Assembly (NCBI RefSeq): GCF_002217355.1
Contig: NZ_MUHA01000028.1
Location: forward strand, 62,001 to 126,000
DNA from: Flavobacterium oncorhynchi
Lineage (GTDB): Bacteria > Bacteroidota > Bacteroidia > Flavobacteriales > Flavobacteriaceae
Length of the DNA stretch: 64,000 nt
Direction of reading: 5' to 3'
Part shown: in pieces, positions 8,986-17,909 of the stretch
Layout: every line of letters starts with the position of its first letter
Numbering within the stretch: position 1 is the stretch's first letter
Notes under the pieces: generated by a model
The model's database searches: none
The model's input: only the letters and a program-made list of their open reading frames with translations
What the model was told of the DNA's origin: nothing
Program-made: the position numbers and the translations under genes

Positions 8986-9714
8986 ATGAGAAAAATAATT
9001 ACAGTTTTAATTTTTCTTGCTTATGTAATTCCAGTATTTTCACAAGTAAATGCAGGAAGTGAAATAACCGCTGAAGGAAATTCTAAAATCAAAGTTAAAC
9101 CTGATTGTGCAAGATTTAGAGTTACAATTGAGAAACGAAATTTAATTGAAAAAATAGCCATTAAGGAGTTAAATGAAGAAATTGAAAAACTTCAAAAAGG
9201 GCTTTTTAATATTGGTTTTACTGAAAAAAATATAAAAATTTCTGAATACAGAATATCCAGCAGTGAGAATAATGATAACAAAAAGGAATATACTGTTACT
9301 AATTCCTTGTCGATAAATTTTGCTTTGGATAATAAGATAATTGAAGCATTTTATCAGGAAATACAAAGTGAAAACATTAAAGATTTGGACGTTGAATTTG
9401 AAACTTTTCTCTCTGAAGAATTGGAAAAAGCTTCGAGATTGAAATTAGTTCAGAATGCAATTAATGATGCTAAGAATAATGCTGATAATATCGCAAAAGC
9501 ATTAGACGTAAAAATTGTAAATGTAAAACAAGTATCGAAATATGCTTTGCGAGATATGGTTGCTTATGAAAGAGTAAATGAAGTAAAAGCAGGTCGAGTC
9601 ATGGCAGCAGCAGCTTCAAGTCCTAAAACGTCATTTGATAAATTTGAAGTTGAAGAAAAAGAGTTAGAGGAAACAATAAATATTATTTATAGGATCACCA
9701 AAAACAAAAAATAA
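8986..9714 (+). CDS. Exported SIMPL domain (DUF541) protein
   Basis: 242 aa from the ATG at 8986 (a TTG two codons upstream is in frame but unlikely). A signal peptide ends at about VFSQ. The SIMPL domain starts with GSEITAEGNSKIKVKPDCARFRVTIEK, and the usual late pattern of ADNIAKALDVKIVNVKQVS is present. Such periplasmic proteins (BP26/YggE relatives) form ring assemblies and have been linked to stress tolerance, but the biochemical role is unclear. A strong palindrome follows immediately. Confidence 0.88.
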   Translation: MRKIITVLIFLAYVIPVFSQVNAGSEITAEGNSKIKVKPDCARFRVTIEKRNLIEKIAIKELNEEIEKLQKGLFNIGFTEKNIKISEYRISSSENNDNKKEYTVTNSLSINFALDNKIIEAFYQEIQSENIKDLDVEFETFLSEELEKASRLKLVQNAINDAKNNADNIAKALDVKIVNVKQVSKYALRDMVAYERVNEVKAGRVMAAAASSPKTSFDKFEVEEKELEETINIIYRITKNKK

Positions 9715-9723
9715 GATAAAAAT

Positions 9724-9759
9724 ATAGAGTTCAGATTTAATCTTAAATCTGAACTCTAT
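9724..9759. terminator. Bidirectional terminator
   Basis: A perfect 17-bp stem (ATAGAGTTCAGATTTAA and its complement) with a 2-nt loop, T-rich on the right and A-rich on the left. It lies between two convergent genes and can stop both. Confidence 0.85.
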
Positions 9760-9764
9760 GTTTT

Positions 9765-10286
9765 TTACCAAAGTTCAGCAACCTCATTTTTAATATATCC
9801 CAAAGCTGCATTACTAGGAGATTGTTTTTCTAGCAAATCATTTAAAATTACTTCACGCAATTTATCAGCATTTTCTACTTTATCGCTCATTGCAGCTTTA
9901 CGAATCATTTGGATTGTAGCATTTTTGGCTGTAGTGATAATTGTCCAACATTCGTCAGACATATAAATTTGCTGCGTTAAATTATGTTCAAACTCTTGTT
10001 CAATTTGATCGATTACGTAATTTTCATAATCATGCTTATCGTTTGAAATAGGAGAAATTCTAATTAATAATTTCGTCAAATTAATACGTTCTAAAAACAA
10101 AGTCATACGCTCGTAGGCTTGTAAACGTATAGGAAGAGATTGTTTTTGATATTCTCGATTCAATAAAAAAGCACGCTTTTTATCGTTATTTTTAATGTGC
10201 AGTTCAAAAAAACGGTATGCAACAAACCCAGTTACAATTGCAGGTAACGTATAACTGGCTAATTCTATAATTTTTGTAAAATCCAT
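9765..10286 (-). CDS. Membrane-anchored protein of unknown function
   Basis: 173 aa. One transmembrane segment near the N-terminus (about residues 9-27, YTLPAIVTGFVAYRFF) is followed by a basic stretch and a mostly helical cytoplasmic domain rich in charged residues. I do not recognise the domain. The topology suggests a cytoplasmic domain tethered to the inner membrane. It is transcribed alone, convergent with the SIMPL gene through a perfect shared hairpin and divergent from the TSUP transporter. The start at 10286 leaves a 127-bp divergent promoter region. Confidence 0.7.
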   Translation of the reverse strand: MDFTKIIELASYTLPAIVTGFVAYRFFELHIKNNDKKRAFLLNREYQKQSLPIRLQAYERMTLFLERINLTKLLIRISPISNDKHDYENYVIDQIEQEFEHNLTQQIYMSDECWTIITTAKNATIQMIRKAAMSDKVENADKLREVILNDLLEKQSPSNAALGYIKNEVAELW

Positions 10287-10367
10287 TTGGGTAATTTTTT
10301 TAGCAAAAATATACTTTTTGAGTAAAAATCTAGTTTAAATTTATCGCAATAAACAAAATGTAAACTT

Positions 10368-10375
10368 TACTTTTG
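10368..10375 (+). promoter_or_regulatory. Bacteroidota -7 promoter box
   Basis: TACTTTTG matches TAnnTTTG, 38 nt upstream of the TSUP transporter ATG. Confidence 0.5.
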
Positions 10376-10413
10376 CATTCAGATTCTCAAAATCTACCGG
10401 AAATATACTTTAA

Positions 10414-11181
10414 ATGGATTCATACATAATACTTTTTCTTTGTTTGGCTGCGTTTGCAGCAGGATTTATCGATGCTATTGTGGGCGGCGGCGGATTAATT
10501 CAAACTCCAATGGGGCTAATCTTATTGCCAAATCTTCCAGTTTCAACAGTTATTGGAAGTTTAAAAATTCCGGCTTTTACAGGAACCGCTTTCGCTGCAT
10601 TTCAATATTTAAAAAAAGTAGTAATTCAATGGAAATTACTCTTGATTATGATGTGTTTGGCTGTCCCTTCGGCATTTTTGGGATCTACAATATTAACTAT
10701 GGTCAGCAATGATTTTATGAAACCGCTTTTACTTGTTGTTTTATCATTGCTGTTTATATATACGTATGCTAAGAAAAACTTTGGTCAGCATGCTGCGAAA
10801 GATCATTCAGAAACAACCCAAATAATTTATGCTGTTGTAATTAGTACAATTGTTGGCTTTTATGACGGTTTTATTGGTCCTGGAACCGGAAGCTTTTTTG
10901 TCGTAGCTTTTATTGCGCTTTTGGGTTTTGACTTTTTGCATGCTTCTGCAAATGCTAAAATGGTAAATTTGGCAACAAATTTTGGTTCAATTTGTTTATT
11001 TATGATCAAAGGAAAGATTATTTGGGCAATTGCGATTCCAATGGCAATTAGCAATGGACTTGGAGGCTGGCTTGGTGCAAAATTGGCTATTAATAAAGGA
11101 AATGGTTTTATTAGAATTTTCTTTTTAGTTGTTGTGGTTGGAACGTTGATTCGTTTTGCTTACGACGTTTTCTTTAAATAG
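10414..11181 (+). CDS. TSUP family (TauE/SafE) membrane transporter
   Basis: 255 aa with about eight hydrophobic helices in two repeats. The family glycine/proline signatures appear as AAGFIDAIVGGGGLIQTP near the N-terminus and GFYDGFIGPGTGSF at about 149-162. Related proteins export or import sulfite, sulfoacetate, sulfolactate and other organic anions. The substrate cannot be deduced: no sulfur-metabolism gene is adjacent. Complete and monocistronic, driven by a recognisable -7 box. Confidence 0.9.
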   Translation: MDSYIILFLCLAAFAAGFIDAIVGGGGLIQTPMGLILLPNLPVSTVIGSLKIPAFTGTAFAAFQYLKKVVIQWKLLLIMMCLAVPSAFLGSTILTMVSNDFMKPLLLVVLSLLFIYTYAKKNFGQHAAKDHSETTQIIYAVVISTIVGFYDGFIGPGTGSFFVVAFIALLGFDFLHASANAKMVNLATNFGSICLFMIKGKIIWAIAIPMAISNGLGGWLGAKLAINKGNGFIRIFFLVVVVGTLIRFAYDVFFK

Positions 11182-11349
11182 TTTTTTTTAAACCATATCA
11201 GTGATATAAGAAATTATAAGCTTTATTTTTAATATGTTTTTCAAAATTGCAATTAATATAAACATTTTCAATGTTTTGCTTAACTATAGAATTAAATGAA
11301 CTCATATCACTTATAGGGTTCAAAATATTTAAAGAAAGCCAATTGTTTG

Positions 11350-11415
11350 AGTTCAGCCCCGATAGAGGCGATATCCTCGCAGAGAAGCGGAGAGATAAAG
11401 CCGAAAGCGGGAACT
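11350..11415 (+). ncRNA. Structured RNA candidate (possibly of Flavo-1 type)
   Basis: A GC-richer island in an otherwise AT-rich 363-bp gap between the TSUP gene and the UvrD helicase. AGTTC (11350-11354) pairs with GAACT (11411-11415), and the following CCCG with CGGG. An inner GGC/GCC pair and a UCCUCGC / GCGGAGA hairpin can nest inside. The pattern AGCCCCGAT...AAAGCGGGAA resembles a small RNA I associate with Flavobacterium intergenic regions and with the published Flavo-1 motif. That link is from memory and unverified. The rest of the gap (11182-11349, 11416-11510) shows only AT-rich sequence and a short CTTAG repeat cluster. Confidence 0.45.
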
Positions 11416-11515
11416 ATGTTTGATAAAATGCCTTCTGTTGTGCTCCTAATTCTGATCAAGAAACTTAGCCCCTTAGAACCTTAGAATCTTAGTAGCTTAT
11501 TAAATCTATAATTCT

Positions 11516-11523
11516 TATTTTTG
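11516..11523 (+). promoter_or_regulatory. Bacteroidota -7 promoter box
   Basis: TATTTTTG fits TAnnTTTG. An ATG at 11530 lies only 6 nt beyond it, near the expected transcription start, so the next in-frame ATG (11545) is the better translation start for the helicase. Confidence 0.5.
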
Positions 11524-11544
11524 CATCATATGGAGAAAAATTTC

Positions 11545-13881
11545 ATGCAAAAGTACATTGATCAACTCAATGAAGCGCAACGACAACCCGTTCTGAAAAA
11601 AGACGGGCCAATGATTATTATTGCAGGTGCAGGTTCGGGGAAAACCCGTGTTTTAACAATTAGAATTGCTTATTTGATGGCTCAAGGTATTGACGCTTTC
11701 AATATTTTATCGCTGACTTTTACCAATAAGGCAGCTCGTGAAATGAAGCACAGGATTTCAGATATTGTGGGAGCATCTGAAGCCAAAAACCTTTGGATGG
11801 GAACTTTTCACTCCATTTTTGCTCGTATCCTGCGTTCAGAATCAGATCATTTAGGTTATCCATCAAATTTTACTATTTATGATTCGCAGGATTCTGCCAG
11901 ATTAATTTCTTCAATTATTAAAGAAATGCAGCTGGATCGTGATGTTTATAAACCAAAACAAATTTTGGGTCGAATTTCAAGTTATAAAAACAGCTTGATT
12001 ACAGTAAAAGCCTATTTCAACAATCCAGAATTGGTTGAAGCCGATGCAATGGCAAAAAGACCAAGATTAGGAGATATTTATCAGCAATATGTAGAGCGTT
12101 GTTTCAAAGCTGGTGCAATGGATTTTGATGATTTATTATTGAAAACCAATGAATTATTGACTCGTTTTCCAGAGGTTTTGGCTAAATATCAAAACCGTTT
12201 TCGCTATATTCTGGTTGATGAGTACCAAGATACCAATCACTCGCAGTATTTGATTGTAAGAGCTTTATCTGATAAATTTCAGAATATTTGTGTGGTTGGA
12301 GATGATGCACAGAGTATCTATGCATTCCGTGGAGCAAATATTAACAACATTCTGAATTTCCAGAAAGATTACGAGGGTGTTATCATGTTTCGTTTAGAGC
12401 AAAATTACCGTTCAACTCGTAATATTGTTGAAGCTGCAAATACGGTAATGGAGCATAATAAAACGAAACTTGACAAAGTAGTTTGGACAGCAAATGATTT
12501 TGGACCAAAGATTAAAGTCCACAGAAGTTTGACCGATGCAGAAGAAGGACGTTTTGTAGCAAGCACAATTTTTGAACAAAAAATGCAAAATCAGCTTCAT
12601 AATGGCTCTTTTGCAATTTTGTATCGTACAAATGCACAATCGCGTGCAATGGAAGATGCGCTAAGAAAACGTGATATTCCATATAGAATTTATGGTGGAT
12701 TATCGTTCTATCAACGTAAGGAAATAAAAGATGTTTTGTGTTATTTACGTTTAGTAATTAATCCAAAAGATGAAGAAGCCTTAATTCGTGTTATCAATTA
12801 TCCTGCTCGTGGAATTGGAGATACAACTGTAGAAAAACTTACTATTGCAGCCAATCATTACAAACGCTCGATTTGGGAAGTAATGGTTAATATTGATAAA
12901 ATTGACTTAAAACTGAATGCAGGAACGAAGAATAAACTGAAGGATTTTGTAACAATGATTCAAAGTTTTCAGGTTATTGATCAAAATCAGGATGCGTTTT
13001 ATATAACGGACCATGTTGCGAAAAAAACAGGTCTTGTTCAGGAATTGAAAAAAGATGCTACTCCAGAAGGAATGGCAAAAATTCAGAATATCGAAGAACT
13101 TTTAAACGGTATTAAAGATTTTACTGAAGGGCAAAAAGAAATTGACGGCGCAAGAGGTGCTTTGGCTGAATTTATGGAAGATGTTGCGCTGGCAACAGAT
13201 TTAGATAAAGATACTAATGATGATGATCGTGTAGCATTGATGACAATTCACTTAGCAAAAGGACTTGAGTTTCCTCATGTTTTTGTTGTAGGTATGGAAG
13301 AAGATTTGTTTCCGAGTGCGATGAGTATGAGTACTAGAAGTGAATTAGAAGAAGAACGTCGATTATTTTACGTAGCTTTAACACGTGCAGAACATCAAGC
13401 TTATTTAACCTATGCACAATCTCGTTACCGCTGGGGGAAATTGACAGATAGTGAGCCTTCTCGTTTTATTGAAGAAATCGACGGACAATTTTTAGAATAT
13501 TTGACTCCTGCTGAAACTAACTATCGCTATAAGTCACCTATCGACGGAGATATTTTTGGAGATATTGATAAATCGAAATTGAGATTGGCAAAACCAATAG
13601 GAGGTACACCGCCAAAACATGTTACAGATAATAATCCGAAACCAGATTTAAATATTCGTAAACTAAAACCTGTTGCTGGAAATGCGCCCGTAAGTTCAAG
13701 TGCTAATTTGTTTGATAATAAATTGACGGTTGGAAATGTAGTAATGCACGAACGTTTTGGAAAAGGCGAAGTGGTTAATCTTGAGGGTGTTGGAGCTGAT
13801 AAAAAAGCAGAAATTAAATTTGAAGTAGGAGGTATTAAAAAGCTTTTACTGAGATTTGCTAAATTAGATGTTGTTGGATAA
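11545..13881 (+). CDS. UvrD/PcrA-type ATP-dependent DNA helicase
   Basis: 778 aa from the ATG at 11545 (alternative ATG at 11530 adds five residues). SF1A helicase motifs in order: the Q motif in LNEAQRQPV, Walker A AGAGSGKTR at about 28, LTFTNKAAREM, the DEYQDTN box at about 225, QNYRST, and the C-terminal VALMTIHLAKGLEFPHVFVVG and ALTRAEH blocks. A C-terminal Tudor-like region (VGNVVMHERFGKGEVVNLEG) is typical of PcrA/UvrD and mediates RNA polymerase contact in other bacteria. It acts in nucleotide excision and mismatch repair and clears stalled complexes. Complete. Confidence 0.95.
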   Translation: MQKYIDQLNEAQRQPVLKKDGPMIIIAGAGSGKTRVLTIRIAYLMAQGIDAFNILSLTFTNKAAREMKHRISDIVGASEAKNLWMGTFHSIFARILRSESDHLGYPSNFTIYDSQDSARLISSIIKEMQLDRDVYKPKQILGRISSYKNSLITVKAYFNNPELVEADAMAKRPRLGDIYQQYVERCFKAGAMDFDDLLLKTNELLTRFPEVLAKYQNRFRYILVDEYQDTNHSQYLIVRALSDKFQNICVVGDDAQSIYAFRGANINNILNFQKDYEGVIMFRLEQNYRSTRNIVEAANTVMEHNKTKLDKVVWTANDFGPKIKVHRSLTDAEEGRFVASTIFEQKMQNQLHNGSFAILYRTNAQSRAMEDALRKRDIPYRIYGGLSFYQRKEIKDVLCYLRLVINPKDEEALIRVINYPARGIGDTTVEKLTIAANHYKRSIWEVMVNIDKIDLKLNAGTKNKLKDFVTMIQSFQVIDQNQDAFYITDHVAKKTGLVQELKKDATPEGMAKIQNIEELLNGIKDFTEGQKEIDGARGALAEFMEDVALATDLDKDTNDDDRVALMTIHLAKGLEFPHVFVVGMEEDLFPSAMSMSTRSELEEERRLFYVALTRAEHQAYLTYAQSRYRWGKLTDSEPSRFIEEIDGQFLEYLTPAETNYRYKSPIDGDIFGDIDKSKLRLAKPIGGTPPKHVTDNNPKPDLNIRKLKPVAGNAPVSSSANLFDNKLTVGNVVMHERFGKGEVVNLEGVGADKKAEIKFEVGGIKKLLLRFAKLDVVG

Positions 13882-13908
13882 ATAAAATTTCAAGTTTTGA
13901 AAACATTT

Positions 13909-13973
13909 GTCACCCTGAGCGAAGTCGAAGGGCGCTCCAATTGGACGTGGGCTTCGACTTCGCTCAGCCTGAC
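13909..13973. repeat. Palindromic intergenic repeat, unit 2
   Basis: Arms 13909-13930 (contains GAGCGAAGTCGAAG) and 13952-13973 are near-perfect complements. The arms match the outer arms of unit 1 at 4898-5020 almost base for base, but the inner module is different: a short palindrome TCCAATTGGA. It sits between two co-directional genes. Confidence 0.85.
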
Positions 13974-14010
13974 AGCAGAGACCTGAAAGTTAAAAACAAA
14001 ATAAAAAACT

Positions 14011-14631
14011 ATGGCAGAATTTATAAAAATATATCCAGATAAACCTAGTGAAGCTGCGATTGCAAAGGTTGTAAAAGTGCTTCAAAATGGAGGTTTGGTA
14101 ATTTATCCAACAGATACTGTTTATGGTTTAGGTTGTGATATTACCAATTCACGTGCTTTAGAAAAAATTGCAAAAATTAAAGGTGTTAAATTAGAGAAAG
14201 CAAATTTTTCATTTATCTGTCATGATTTAAGTAATTTATCAGATTATGTACGTCAAATTAATACATCGACTTTTAAAATACTAAAAAGGGCTTTACCAGG
14301 ACCTTATACATTTATTTTGCCAGGAAATAATAATTTGCCTAAAGAGTTTAAAAAGAAAACTACTGTTGGTATCCGTGTTCCTGATAATAATATTATTTTA
14401 GAAATTGTTCGTCAGTTAGGGAATCCTGTGGTTTCAACTTCTATTCGAGATGAAGATGATGTAATTGAGTATACTACTGATCCTGAGTTAATTTTTGAAA
14501 AATGGCAAAATATTGTAGATTTAGTAATTGATGGTGGTTATGGAGATAATGTAGGTTCAACTATTATTGACTTATCAGAACATGAGCCGGTTATTGTAAG
14601 AGAAGGAAAAGGAGATATCGATATTTTGTAA
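14011..14631 (+). CDS. Sua5/YciO/YrdC family protein (threonylcarbamoyl-AMP synthase type)
   Basis: 206 aa, a single YrdC domain without the Sua5 C-terminal extension. The pattern GGLVIYPTDTVYGLGCDI and the later ALPGPYTFIL and VGIRVPDN are the substrate-binding signatures. TsaC/Sua5 makes threonylcarbamoyl-AMP from Thr, bicarbonate and ATP for tRNA t6A37. YciO paralogues share the fold, and some are much less active, so which of the two this is cannot be settled by eye. The length and the KANFSFICHDLSNL block are closer to YciO-type proteins. Monocistronic. Confidence 0.85.
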   Translation: MAEFIKIYPDKPSEAAIAKVVKVLQNGGLVIYPTDTVYGLGCDITNSRALEKIAKIKGVKLEKANFSFICHDLSNLSDYVRQINTSTFKILKRALPGPYTFILPGNNNLPKEFKKKTTVGIRVPDNNIILEIVRQLGNPVVSTSIRDEDDVIEYTTDPELIFEKWQNIVDLVIDGGYGDNVGSTIIDLSEHEPVIVREGKGDIDIL

Positions 14632-14711
14632 GAGTAATTTATTGATTCTTTAGGTTATTGTAAAAATTTGTGGTTAATTAGCTTGTAATTTAACTAAACC
14701 ATTTCTGTTTT

Positions 14712-15749
14712 ATGAAAAATCTTTGTTTGCTTTTCTTTTTATTTTTTACTGTTACTCTTTTTTCGCAAAACATTCTGAAAGGAAAAATTTCTAACAAGGA
14801 CAATGTTCCGCTCGATGGTGTCAATATTTATTTAGACGGAACGACTATTTCTACTATTTCTGATGCTAATGGAAATTTTGCCATAAAATACGAACCTAAT
14901 GCAAATAATATTGTTGTGATAAGTTCTATGGGATATCAAACTGAATATCTTACAGGTTTAGATGTCTCGAAGCCGCTGAATGTTGTTATGACAGTTTCAA
15001 AAAATGAACTCAAAGAAGTTGTTATTACTAAAAATGAATTGTTTACAAGAGCACAAAAATTAAAATTATTCAGAGAGTATTTTTTAGGAAAAACAGCAAA
15101 TGGAAAATCATCAATAATACAAAATGAAGGTGATCTTCAGTTTAAATATGATAAGGATAATTTAGTTTTTACTGCCACTTCAAATAAACCTTTGATTATT
15201 GTAAATGCATTTTTAGGCTATAAAATAGATTTTGAGTTGGTTGTGTTTGAAATTGCATTTAATAAATTGAGTATAAACTCAAAAGATGTTATAAAGAATT
15301 TTTATGGCGGAGTAAGTAAATTTGAAGAAATTGATAACTCGGCTGCAATTTTAGAACGAAGAGAGAAGACGTTTCAAGGATCTCAAATTCAGTTTTTTAG
15401 AAACTTTGCTAAAAAAGAGTGGGGAATCAAAAAGTTTATTTTATTGAATGATGATCAGAGTGTCGATCCACTTAAAAGATTTAAAATCATTGAAGAGGAA
15501 GATTATGTAAAAGTAGAAATACTTCCGCAGCCAAAAGGCGAAGTTAAAAACGATAATTTAAAAGATGTTGTAGCTTCTTATAATATTGCTTACAATAGAC
15601 ATGAAGAATCTAAAATTACTTTTCAAACAGATAGTTTTTATATTTATAAATACGGAAATAACTCTAATATCGAAAGTATACTGTTTTCAGGAAAAATTTC
15701 TGAGAAAAAAGTAGGAGATATGCTGCCTTTAAATTATGGTATAAAATAA
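14712..15749 (+). CDS. Exported carboxypeptidase-regulatory-like domain protein
   Basis: 345 aa. The signal peptide runs to about residue 19 (TVTLFSQ). A CarboxypepD_reg-like beta-sandwich follows (about 22-105), with LKGKISNKDNVPLDGVNIYL and the closing VISSMGYQTEYL. This domain is the usual N-terminus of SusC/TonB-dependent receptors, but here no plug or barrel follows. The remainder is a cell-envelope domain I do not recognise. It is probably periplasmic or outer-membrane associated. It is single, and ends before a shared hairpin facing the OmpA gene. Confidence 0.8.
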   Translation: MKNLCLLFFLFFTVTLFSQNILKGKISNKDNVPLDGVNIYLDGTTISTISDANGNFAIKYEPNANNIVVISSMGYQTEYLTGLDVSKPLNVVMTVSKNELKEVVITKNELFTRAQKLKLFREYFLGKTANGKSSIIQNEGDLQFKYDKDNLVFTATSNKPLIIVNAFLGYKIDFELVVFEIAFNKLSINSKDVIKNFYGGVSKFEEIDNSAAILERREKTFQGSQIQFFRNFAKKEWGIKKFILLNDDQSVDPLKRFKIIEEEDYVKVEILPQPKGEVKNDNLKDVVASYNIAYNRHEESKITFQTDSFYIYKYGNNSNIESILFSGKISEKKVGDMLPLNYGIK

Positions 15750-15938
15750 GTTTTATATTTTTTTATTATCTTGTGCAAAGAAATGTGAAGAGGGGTATTT
15801 GTAAAAAAAAACTTAAATACTATAAAAGTTTAAAATAAATAACTAACTTTAATAAAGTTATTATTTAGTTAGTTAATTTAAAAATAATGCTATTCTTGAT
15901 TTATATTTAATTGGTTATTAAAAAAATTAGGGATACAT

Positions 15939-15966
15939 AAAAGCAGGTCAATTGACCTGCTTTTTC
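15939..15966. terminator. Bidirectional terminator
   Basis: A perfect palindrome with arm AAAAGCAGGTCAA and its complement followed by T's. It lies between convergent genes. Confidence 0.85.
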
Positions 15967-15992
15967 TGTATAATAAAGTATGTTACTTTAAA

Positions 15993-16826
15993 TTATTTTG
16001 CTTGCTTTTTCATTTCTTTTTCAATCATGTCATAGAACTGATCGATTTTTGGCATAACAACAATACGAGTTCTTCTGTTACGAGCTCTGTCATCTGGAGT
16101 ATCATTAGCTACTAATGGTACATAAGAACTTCTACCAGCTGCGATTAATTTTGCAGGGTTAACACCAAGGTCATTTGTTAATACACGTACAATAGAAGTT
16201 GAACGTTTAACACTTAAATCCCAGTTGTCTAACAAGATTCCGTTGCTTTTGTATGGTACATTATCTGTATGACCTTCAACCATACATTCAAAATCAGGTT
16301 TATCGTTTACTACTTTTGCAACTTTAGCTAAAACACCTTTAGCTTTGTCAGTTACATCATAGCTACCACTTTTGAATAATAATTTATCTGCGATAGAAAT
16401 AAATACAACTCCTTTTTCTACGTTGATTTCGATATCTGGATCATTGATTCCAACTGCACCTTTCAAGCTTGTAACTAAAGCTAAAGTTACACTGTCTTTT
16501 TTAGTAAGTGCATCTTGAAGTCTAGAGATTTTTAAATCTTTTTCTTTCAAGCTTTCTAAAGATTTTTCAAGGTTTTCAGCTCCTTTGGTAGTTAAAACAG
16601 TTAAGTCTTTAGAAGTACTGATTAAATCTTGATTGTGTTGTTTATAGCTGTCTGCTGTAGCAGCCAATGCAGCTTTTTCAGTCAAACAAGTATTTAACTT
16701 AACAGTACAAGAGTTTAATAAGTCTTGAGTTTCTTTGTTCTTAGCTTCTAATGCTGCGTATTGCTTTTTCGATACACACGAAGTTAAGGCCATTAATACT
16801 GATAGTGCGATAACTATTTTTCTCAT
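15993..16826 (-). CDS. OmpA family outer-membrane lipoprotein
   Basis: 277 aa. The signal peptide ends in a lipobox (LTSC, Cys about 17). A coiled-coil region rich in Lys, Glu and Leu (about 25-110) is followed by the OmpA peptidoglycan-binding domain (about 130-270). The binding residues are visible in VEGHTDNVPY (Asp) and DRARNRRTRIVV (Arg). It probably tethers the outer membrane to peptidoglycan. The promoter box lies in the last codons of the next gene upstream in transcription order, so it is expressed separately from that glycosyltransferase. Confidence 0.92.
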   Translation of the reverse strand: MRKIVIALSVLMALTSCVSKKQYAALEAKNKETQDLLNSCTVKLNTCLTEKAALAATADSYKQHNQDLISTSKDLTVLTTKGAENLEKSLESLKEKDLKISRLQDALTKKDSVTLALVTSLKGAVGINDPDIEINVEKGVVFISIADKLLFKSGSYDVTDKAKGVLAKVAKVVNDKPDFECMVEGHTDNVPYKSNGILLDNWDLSVKRSTSIVRVLTNDLGVNPAKLIAAGRSSYVPLVANDTPDDRARNRRTRIVVMPKIDQFYDMIEKEMKKQAK

Positions 16827-16855
16827 AGGTATTATATTTAATTAAACGTTGATTA

Positions 16856-16863
16856 CAAATTTA
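16856..16863 (-). promoter_or_regulatory. Bacteroidota -7 promoter box for the OmpA gene
   Basis: On the minus strand TAAATTTG fits TAnnTTTG, 29 nt upstream of the OmpA ATG. It overlaps the stop codon of the glycosyltransferase gene. Confidence 0.45.
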
Positions 16864-17880
16864 GTTTTTAATATTTTGATTACTGTTAAAGATTTCTTTA
16901 AAAACCAGTAATTTCTTTATGTAATACAAGTAAACGATACTTTTTACGGTATAGTATTGTTGTATTTGAAAATCTTTGCGGTGTCTTAGATACTTTAAAG
17001 ATATGCAATAAAATGAAAAATGTGCTTTTACAATGGCGAAAGTATGTTTGAACTTACCTTGTGTAAGAAAACGAATACCCGCAATTCCGTCTAAAACCAT
17101 TCTAAAGAAAATCACAAAAAACAATCCTTTTTTAGGCAGGTTTTTAACCAGCATTAATAGGGAATTTCTAAAATTCAAGAAAGTTTTTTTCGGATTTCCT
17201 TGCTGTAATGTAGCACCTCCAACGTGATACACTACAGATTTTGAATTGTACTTTATTACATGTCCTTCATTTGCGGCGCGCCAGCATAAGTCGATTTCTT
17301 CTTGATGAGCGAAAAATGTCTCGTCAAAACCGCCTAATTCGTGGTAAACTTTCTTTCTTATAAAAAAACAAGCACCTGAAGCCCAGAATAATTCGCAATT
17401 GTCATCGTATTGACCATTGTCTTTTTCTATTGTATCAAAAATTCTTCCTCTGCAAAAAGGAAAACCATATTTATCAATAAAGCCTCCAGCTGCTCCTGCA
17501 TATTCAAAGTATTCTTTGTTCTTGAAATCAAGAATTTTAGGCTGAATTATGGCTGTTTGCTTTTCTTTCTCAAAAGTATCAACTATTGGCTGCAGCCAGT
17601 TCTCGGTTACTTCAATATCAGAATTTACTAATGCATAAATTTCTGCATCTATATGCTGAAGCGCATCATTGTAACCCTTTGCAAAACCATGGTTGCCGTT
17701 ATTTTGTACAATCTTTATCGTTGGGAAATTTTTCTTTACGAAATCAATAGAATCATCCGTCGAAGCATTATCTGCTACATATATAGAGGCCTCTTCTGAA
17801 TACTGTAAAATAGACGGTAAAAATTGCTCTAACAATTTTACTCCGTTCCAGTTTAAAATGACAACAGCTATTTTATCCAA
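16861..17880 (-). CDS. Family 2 glycosyltransferase (rhamnosyltransferase-like)
   Basis: 339 aa GT-A fold. The N-terminus has VVILNWNGVKLLEQFLPS, then VADNASTDDS, a DxD-like NSDIEV at about 98, WASGACFFIRK and HVGGATL, all common in rhamnosyl- and related transferases of the GT2 group. A hydrophobic amphipathic stretch at about 235-260 suggests membrane association. It likely adds a sugar to a cell-surface polysaccharide or glycan. There is no polysaccharide cluster around it; in flavobacteria such isolated transferases are frequent. It is 29 bp downstream of a small HSDR_N-like gene. Confidence 0.9.
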   Translation of the reverse strand: MDKIAVVILNWNGVKLLEQFLPSILQYSEEASIYVADNASTDDSIDFVKKNFPTIKIVQNNGNHGFAKGYNDALQHIDAEIYALVNSDIEVTENWLQPIVDTFEKEKQTAIIQPKILDFKNKEYFEYAGAAGGFIDKYGFPFCRGRIFDTIEKDNGQYDDNCELFWASGACFFIRKKVYHELGGFDETFFAHQEEIDLCWRAANEGHVIKYNSKSVVYHVGGATLQQGNPKKTFLNFRNSLLMLVKNLPKKGLFFVIFFRMVLDGIAGIRFLTQGKFKHTFAIVKAHFSFYCISLKYLRHRKDFQIQQYYTVKSIVYLYYIKKLLVFKEIFNSNQNIKN

Positions 17881-17909
17881 AAGTAATTTTTATTTATTTT
17901 AATATTATT

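Noticed and set aside
10440..10712. 90-aa plus-strand frame inside the TSUP gene
   Set aside because: Out of frame with a clearly conserved membrane protein, with Cys/Arg/Ser-rich composition expected from a shadow reading.
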